Shown: in pieces, positions 59,655-64,000 of the stretch
How positions within the stretch are numbered: the first letter of the stretch is position 1
How the letters are laid out: every line of letters starts with the position of its first letter
Assembly: GCA_003134965.1 (NCBI GenBank)
Contig: PLDA01000002.1
Location: 1,178,001-1,242,000, forward strand
DNA length: 64,000 nucleotides
Direction of reading: 5' to 3'
Origin: Vulcanimicrobium winogradskyi
Lineage (GTDB): Bacteria > Vulcanimicrobiota > Vulcanimicrobiia > Vulcanimicrobiales > Vulcanimicrobiaceae
Notes under the pieces: model-generated
The model's input: the letters and a program-made list of their open reading frames with translations, nothing else
What the model was told of the DNA's origin: nothing
Databases searched by the model: none
Position numbers and translations under genes: made by a program

Positions 59655-60854
59655 ATTTCCACTACACTCGACCTCGAACCGCAGGACCCCCAGGCTCAAG
59701 CAGCCGCGCCGGCCCCCGCGGCACCCGAAGTCCACCACGAAGAAGAAGACCAGCTCGCACTCGAGCAGCGCCTGTACGAAGAGAGCCTCAAGGTTCTCGA
59801 CGAAGGCCAGGTCCTCACCGGCGTCATCGTCGCCAAATACCAGGACGAGCTGCTCGTCGACATCGGCGGCAAGTCCGAAGGGATTCTGCCGTTCCGCGAG
59901 CTCTCGCTTGCGATCGAGCCGAAGGAGCTGAAGGTCGGCGACACCCTGGAAGTCATGATCCACCGGATCGACGACCAGGACGGTCAGCTGTACCTCTCCG
60001 AGCGCCGTGCCCGCGCGCTGAAGACCTGGGAAAAGGTCATCGAAGCGCACGACAACGACGAAGTGATCGAAGCCACCGTGACGCAGGTCGTCAAGGGCGG
60101 TGTGCTCGTCGATCTCGGCATGCGCGGGTTCGTTCCGGCCTCGCAGATCCGTCGCCAGCCCGTCGGCAACCTCGACGAACTGGTCGGCAAGAAGCTGCGG
60201 CTCAAGGTCATCGACCTCGACCACAAGCGCCACCGCGTCGTGCTCTCGCAGCGCCAAGTGCTCGAAGAAGAGCTCAACGCGAAGAAGCAGGAGCTGCTCG
60301 GCACGCTGCAAGTCGGTCAGATTCGCGAAGGCGTCGTCGTCCGGCTCGCCGAGTTCGGCGCGTTCGTCGACCTCGGCGGCATCGACGGGCTGATTCACAA
60401 CAGCGAGCTGTCGTACGCGCGGATCAAGCATCCGTCCGAGGTCGTCAAGATCGGCGACACCGTCTCGGTCGAAGTGATGAAGTTCGATCCTGATGCGAAG
60501 AAGGTCTCGCTCTCGCTCAAGCACGCGCTGCCCGACCCGTGGGTCGAGCACGCGGACAAGCTGTGGGAGGGCAACAAGCTCGTCGCGCAGGTCGTGAAGG
60601 TCACCCCGAACTACCTGCTGGTCGAGATCGTCCCGGGCGTCCTTGCGATGGTCCCGAAGGGCGAGTTCGACGCGAGCGTTCAGTACTCGCCGGGCCAGGA
60701 GGTCGAGGTCACGCTGCTGACCATCAACCACGGCACGCGGCGTATCACGGGCTCGATCCAGCACGTCGCCGACGTCGCTCCGGAAGAGTTCGAACAGATT
60801 CCGCTCGAGGACGGCTTCGGCCCGATCGGCACGGAACTGCAACAGACCGTCTGA
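59655..60854 (+). CDS. S1 RNA-binding domain protein (ribosomal protein S1-like), apparent ATT start
   Basis: 399 residues with four S1 domains: about 52-120 (VLTGVIVAKYQDELLVDIGG), 136-205 (VIEATVTQVVKGGVLVDLGM), 221-290 (REGVVVRLAEFGAFVDLGGI) and a less conserved one at 306-375 (LVAQVVKVTPNYLLVEIVPG). Four-domain S1 is typical for lineages outside proteobacteria. In frame, the coding region is bounded by a TAG at 59631 and no ATG, GTG or TTG occurs before residue 100; the best start is ATT 59655 (then STTLDLEPQDPQ), with GAAGGAAG ten bases upstream. ATG 59955 would remove the first S1 domain. A TAAAAT box lies at 59625. Confidence 0.88.
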   Translation: MSTTLDLEPQDPQAQAAAPAPAAPEVHHEEEDQLALEQRLYEESLKVLDEGQVLTGVIVAKYQDELLVDIGGKSEGILPFRELSLAIEPKELKVGDTLEVMIHRIDDQDGQLYLSERRARALKTWEKVIEAHDNDEVIEATVTQVVKGGVLVDLGMRGFVPASQIRRQPVGNLDELVGKKLRLKVIDLDHKRHRVVLSQRQVLEEELNAKKQELLGTLQVGQIREGVVVRLAEFGAFVDLGGIDGLIHNSELSYARIKHPSEVVKIGDTVSVEVMKFDPDAKKVSLSLKHALPDPWVEHADKLWEGNKLVAQVVKVTPNYLLVEIVPGVLAMVPKGEFDASVQYSPGQEVEVTLLTINHGTRRITGSIQHVADVAPEEFEQIPLEDGFGPIGTELQQTV

Positions 60855-60894
60855 GTTCGATTCGCGGCCGAGGCCGCGTTCGATTCTGATGCAC

Positions 60895-60930
60895 GGGGGA
60901 GGCGGAAACGCCTCCCCCGCGTTCTTTGTT
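60895..60930 (+). terminator. Rho-independent terminator after the S1 gene
   Basis: A perfect 10-bp GC stem (GGGGGAGGCG and CGCCTCCCCC) closed by a GAAA tetraloop (60905-60908), followed by GCGTTCTTTGTT. It lies 41 bases after the stop and stands between convergent genes. Confidence 0.8.
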
Positions 60931-60933
60931 GGC

Positions 60934-61740
60934 CTATTTCGTTGCGTCGAACATGTTCGCGCGCATCGGTGCCTCGATCGGTCCGGGCCCGAAACGCTGC
61001 GCCAGCGCGCGCGTCGCAGCCTCAGTGACCTCCGTCAGACGACCGGCGTCGCGCGCCGCGATCTCCATACGCGCCGGCGAGCCCTGACAGAAGCCGATCG
61101 CGGGGTCGGCGGCCGACGGCGCGCGGCTCGGCAGCTCGACGATCTCGACGTCGACGCGCGAAAACCCCGCGTCGCGCAGCTCGGCTTCGGTCACCGCGGG
61201 GTTGCCGTGCCCGTGCGGCGTGCGCTCGATGAAGCTCGGCGGATCGTCCGGAAACGCGGCCGCGACCGTGTGCGCGATGATCCGCGGAATCTCGTTGTGA
61301 TCCAGCGACGCCCATATGTTGAACAAGAACCGCCCGTCCGGCACGAGGACGCGATGCGCCTCGCGGAACGCGATGACGCGATCGGGAAAGAACATCGCTC
61401 CGAATTGACAGACGACCAGGTCGAACGACGCGGCGTCGAACGGCAGCGCCATCGCGTTTGCCTCGGCCCAGGTGACGTTCGGTGCGGCGAGCCGTTGCGC
61501 GGCGTGCGCGATCATCCCCGCATTCAGGTCGGTCGCGACGATCGTCGCGCCCGGGAGCGTCTGGTGCAGCGCACGGGTGACGATCCCCGTGCCGGCGGCG
61601 ACCTCCAGGACACGTTTGGCCGGCGACGTTCGCACCCGCGCCGCGAGATCCGCGGCGTAGGGCGCGAACAGCATCGGCCCGAGGTGACGGTCGTACAGCG
61701 CGGGGATCGACCCGACGAACGCCGAGTCGGTTGCCGTCAC
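60934..61740 (-). CDS. Class I SAM-dependent methyltransferase
   Basis: 268 residues from GTG 61740, overlapping the DUF1003 stop. The SAM-binding motif is VLEVAAGTGIVTRAL, then VATDLNAGMI, FDLVVCQFGAMFF and HRVLVPDGRFLFNIW. It resembles UbiE/Coq5-type methyltransferases but substrate is not clear. Confidence 0.85.
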   Translation of the reverse strand: MTATDSAFVGSIPALYDRHLGPMLFAPYAADLAARVRTSPAKRVLEVAAGTGIVTRALHQTLPGATIVATDLNAGMIAHAAQRLAAPNVTWAEANAMALPFDAASFDLVVCQFGAMFFPDRVIAFREAHRVLVPDGRFLFNIWASLDHNEIPRIIAHTVAAAFPDDPPSFIERTPHGHGNPAVTEAELRDAGFSRVDVEIVELPSRAPSAADPAIGFCQGSPARMEIAARDAGRLTEVTEAATRALAQRFGPGPIEAPMRANMFDATK

Positions 61741-62213
61741 GGGCCGTCGTCTTGCGCGGCGAGCTGCGCGACGCTCGCTTTGAGGTCCTCGACGTTGGCT
61801 TCGGTCTTCGACGCGATCTGGATCAGGATGCGCTCCTGCAGCTCCTGGTGGAAGAGCAGCCTCGAGATCGAGTCGTGGTCGTGCTCGGCGCGGAGCTCGG
61901 CGTGCGCGGCCGACTGCCGCTGGCCCACCGCCAGGATGAAGATCAGGATCAGCTGGAGCACGTTCGAGCACGTCAGCAAGAACGCGAACGGGAACACGTC
62001 CCACTTCGAGATGATTCCGACCGGTATCCAGATCGCTTGGACCAGGATGGCGAGCCCGAGCGCGAGCGGCGCCCCGGTCCAGTCGGCGACGCGCTTACAA
62101 AAGCGCTCGACGGGGCTGAGGCTGTCCATGTGTTCCTGGTTGACGTCGTGGACCAGCGGGTGTTCGGTGACATCGGAAACCGGCGCGGCCGGGACGGCGG
62201 GCGCTGCATTCAT
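61737..62213 (-). CDS. DUF1003 membrane protein
   Basis: 158 residues with two membrane segments (LALGLAILVQAIWIPVGIIS, FAFLLTCSNVLQLILIFILA) and the DUF1003 hallmark ERFCKRVADWTGAP. The C-terminal part is a coiled segment. ATG 62213 lies 6 bases from a TATACT on the minus strand, so the mRNA is probably leaderless. Confidence 0.85.
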   Translation of the reverse strand: MNAAPAVPAAPVSDVTEHPLVHDVNQEHMDSLSPVERFCKRVADWTGAPLALGLAILVQAIWIPVGIISKWDVFPFAFLLTCSNVLQLILIFILAVGQRQSAAHAELRAEHDHDSISRLLFHQELQERILIQIASKTEANVEDLKASVAQLAAQDDGP

Positions 62214-62219
62214 GCCCCG

Positions 62220-62227
62220 AGTATACT
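62220..62227. promoter_or_regulatory. Symmetric bidirectional -10 box (leaderless both ways)
   Basis: AGTATACT is a palindrome that reads TATACT on both strands. On the plus strand it ends 7 bases before the coaE ATG, on the minus strand 6 bases before the DUF1003 ATG. Both genes would be transcribed from one symmetric element without leaders. No good -35 is seen on either side. Confidence 0.65.
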
Positions 62228-62234
62228 ACGGCCG

Positions 62235-62849
62235 ATGGCGAAGCTCAGGGTCGGGCTCACCGGCGGGATCGGCTCGGGCAAGAGCGCGGTGGCGGCCGCG
62301 TTCGCGAAGCGGGGCGCTACCGTGATCGACGCCGACGTCCTGGCCCGCGAGGTCGTCGCACCGCGGTCCGAGGGGCTAGGTGAGATCGCCGCGCTGTGGC
62401 CGCAGGCGATCCGCCCCGACGGCGCGCTCGACCGGCCGGCGATGGCGCGGATCGTCTTCAGCGACGAGGCGGCGCGCGCCCAGCTCAACGCGATCACCCA
62501 TCCCCGCGTCCGCGCCCGGGCCGCCGCGCTCGAGGCTGCCGCCCCGGACGGGCTGATCGTGCACGTGATCCCGCTGCTGTTCGAAGGCGACGCCTGGCGC
62601 GGCTTCGAGAAGACCGTCCTGGTGATCGCGCCCGCCGAGGCGCGCATCGTCCGCGTGATCGCCCGCGACGCGACGGAGCGTGCGGCGGTCGAACGGCGGA
62701 TGGCCGCCCAGATCGATCCGGAGCTGGCGCGCACGCGCGCCGACTTCGTCATCGAGAACGACGGTGATCTCGAAGCCCTGCGCGAAAGGACCATGCGCTG
62801 CTACGACGCGCTGCTGCGCGACCTCGAGGCCAAGGAGGATTCGGCGTGA
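62235..62849 (+). CDS. coaE: Dephospho-CoA kinase
   Basis: 204 residues from ATG 62235. P-loop GLTGGIGSGKSAVAAAF, then VIDADVLAREVV and the CoA-binding segment NAITHPRVRARAA. It phosphorylates dephospho-CoA, the last step of CoA synthesis. The next gene overlaps its stop (GTGA). Confidence 0.95.
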   Translation: MAKLRVGLTGGIGSGKSAVAAAFAKRGATVIDADVLAREVVAPRSEGLGEIAALWPQAIRPDGALDRPAMARIVFSDEAARAQLNAITHPRVRARAAALEAAAPDGLIVHVIPLLFEGDAWRGFEKTVLVIAPAEARIVRVIARDATERAAVERRMAAQIDPELARTRADFVIENDGDLEALRERTMRCYDALLRDLEAKEDSA

Positions 62850-63703
62850 CGACTGCCCCCGCTCCGAAACCGCTCGCGTTCGACGCGCTGCTCTCCCGGT
62901 CGTGGGCGCTCTTCAAGGGCAACTGGATCGTCGCGCTGCCGCCGTTCATCGCGGCGGCCGCCGCCATGGTCGTCCTGATCGTCCTCGTGATCGTCTGCGT
63001 CACCGCCGCGATCGCGCACGGCAACCCGGAGCATTGGTCCGGCGGGTTCATCGCCACGCTCGTCGGAGCGTACCTGCTCTTTATCGTCTTCGTGATCGTT
63101 GCCACCCTCTGGGCCAGCGTCGCGATGTACGGGATGGCGGACGCCGCGTGGGAGCGAGGCGTCGCGACGCTGGGCGACGGTATGGCCGCGTTCGGCGCGC
63201 GCGCCGGCGCGACGTTCGTGGCGAGCATCGGCTACTTCGGGCTGGCGATCTTGGCGCTGATCTTGCTCCTGCCGACGCTCGGGCTCTCGGTCCTGGTGCT
63301 CCCGTTCGCGACGATGTACGCGCTGCCCGCGGTCGTGTCGGGCGGGCGCGGCGGCTTTGAAGCGATCGGCGAATCGTTCCATCTGGTGCGTGACTTCTTC
63401 GGACCCTCGGCGATCGTCTATCTCGTCCTGTACGCGATCGCGTACGGGATCAGCCTGCTGATGATCTGCGCGATCATACCGCTGGAGTTCGCGACGATCC
63501 CGCTGAGTTCGGACACGACGTTCCGCATGCCGTCGATCCCGCTGCTCGGCTTCAGCGGCGCGCTGTACGTCGTGACGGTCGTCGCCCTGATCGCATACAA
63601 CGGCTTCCACACGATCGCGCTGGTCGGGATGTACCGCGATCTGATCGCGCAGCCGAGCCGCCGGGCGCTCCCGCCTGCCGGCGGAGCGATGCTCCAGCCC
63701 TAG
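62846..63703 (+). CDS. Polytopic membrane protein, unknown function
   Basis: 285 residues from GTG 62846. Six membrane segments (VVLIVLVIVCVTAAIA, LLFIVFVIVATLW, ILALILLLPTLGLSVLVL among them). It begins with SRSWALFKGNWIVALPPFIA, a pattern seen in glycerophosphoryl diester phosphodiesterase-type membrane domains and YIP1-like proteins. Coupled to coaE, no functional link known. Confidence 0.75.
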   Translation: MTTAPAPKPLAFDALLSRSWALFKGNWIVALPPFIAAAAAMVVLIVLVIVCVTAAIAHGNPEHWSGGFIATLVGAYLLFIVFVIVATLWASVAMYGMADAAWERGVATLGDGMAAFGARAGATFVASIGYFGLAILALILLLPTLGLSVLVLPFATMYALPAVVSGGRGGFEAIGESFHLVRDFFGPSAIVYLVLYAIAYGISLLMICAIIPLEFATIPLSSDTTFRMPSIPLLGFSGALYVVTVVALIAYNGFHTIALVGMYRDLIAQPSRRALPPAGGAMLQP

Positions 63704-63748
63704 CCCGGGCAGCAACGGTCCCCGGGGGTAACGCAGAAGCCGAGCGGA

Positions 63749-64000
63749 CTACGGTGGCGGGCTGGGGGCGTTTTCGAAGGCCGGTGCGCTGCGGCCCACG
63801 TCGAAAACGCGTTCGTCGCCGATCGCGTCCAAGAACCCGCGCACGACGAAGGTTCCGGTCGTGCGCAGGCCGAGCGCGCGCGAGAGGCGGATCGTGCCGG
63901 TCCCGTCGCGCAGGCGCGGCGTCCCGCCGTCGACGTACGGTTCGCCGGCGATGGTGATCACCGTGCCGGGCTTCGTCGAGAGCGCTTTCGCGATCGTGTC
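63749..64000 (-). CDS. Possible OB-fold protein (5' end outside window)
   Basis: About 83 visible codons running off the right edge. TVITIAGEPYVDGGTPRLRD then GTGTIRLSRALGLRTTGTFV resembles an OB-fold (xVxGxV..LRDGTGxIxL), as in tRNA-binding or ssDNA-binding proteins. Too little to classify. It ends 46 bases from the convergent membrane gene. Confidence 0.5.
   Translation of the reverse strand, partial: DTIAKALSTKPGTVITIAGEPYVDGGTPRLRDGTGTIRLSRALGLRTTGTFVVRGFLDAIGDERVFDVGRSAPAFENAPSPPP

Noticed and set aside
1..64000. tRNA, rRNA or riboswitch genes
   Set aside because: I saw no cloverleaf or conserved RNA segment while reading both strands; a covariance model search would be needed to exclude small RNAs.

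Overview
The window is about 64 kb of a high-GC bacterial chromosome packed with protein genes. I see no rRNA, tRNA or CRISPR array. A TonB-receptor-like protein, lipoproteins and an alpha-2-macroglobulin-like protein point to a diderm. Codon use is strongly G/C-ending, GTG/TTG starts are common, and most same-strand neighbours overlap by 1-10 bases, so translation is coupled. No gene fixes the taxon. The mixture would fit a soil lineage such as Candidatus Eremiobacterota, but that is a low-confidence guess.

Layout. 1-8.8 kb: M56 peptidase (cut by the window start), TonB-receptor-like protein, ABC-F ATPase, a secreted protein with a paralogue at 56 kb, a branched-chain aminotransferase and a CPBP protease. 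8.8-12.8 kb: a membrane protein, the remnant of a MocR-type regulator, a dienelactone hydrolase carrying a repeat insertion, a LOG-family protein and a monooxygenase-fold protein. 12.8-16.7 kb: an AT-richer island encoding a subtilisin-like protease and an AAA ATPase, flanked by a 77-bp direct repeat of the kamA 3' end. 16.7-19.6 kb: an lrp-kdd-kamA lysine-degradation operon. 19.7-25.2 kb: solute-binding proteins, a VOC protein and two tandem metallophosphoesterases. 25.3-33.8 kb: an NYN protein, a stump of the pntB 3' end, a BKACE/Kce-type enzyme, then a tight minus-strand run pntB-pntA2-pntA1-acyltransferase-DUF4267-binding protein-FAD oxidoreductase. 33.8-36.1 kb: an AT-richer accessory stretch with a UDG-like protein, a small secreted protein with a strong promoter and HicAB. 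36.2-42 kb: ring-hydroxylating dioxygenase subunits, two polytopic membrane proteins, a FAH-family hydrolase, gentisate dioxygenase and a DUF5069 protein. 42-43.2 kb: a PD-(D/E)xK nuclease candidate coupled to a small zinc-finger protein. 43.2-49.5 kb: small secreted proteins, an alpha-2-macroglobulin-like protein and polA. 49.6-50.5 kb: a DUF433/DUF5615 toxin-antitoxin remnant with a palindromic promoter. 50.6-55.3 kb: complete ureABCEFGD. 55.3-64 kb: DUF192 protein, the second secreted paralogue, a MacB/DevCA-like exporter, mutM, an S1-domain protein, a methyltransferase, DUF1003, coaE and membrane proteins.

How parts work together. Lrp, Kdd and KamA are three coupled genes of lysine fermentation; a candidate for the next enzyme (Kce/BKACE) lies 7 kb away, while KamDE is absent. 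Rieske alpha/beta subunits, gentisate dioxygenase and a FAH hydrolase would form a ring-hydroxylation to gentisate-cleavage route, without the electron-transfer partners. The urease genes are complete for enzyme and nickel insertion.

The most unusual structural signal is that two insertions share one architecture. At kamA (protease/ATPase pair) and at pntB (single kce-like gene), the host gene is intact and a second copy of its last ~80 bases lies on the far side of the inserted genes, as if cargo had entered at the 3' end of a protein gene. No integrase is visible in either insert.
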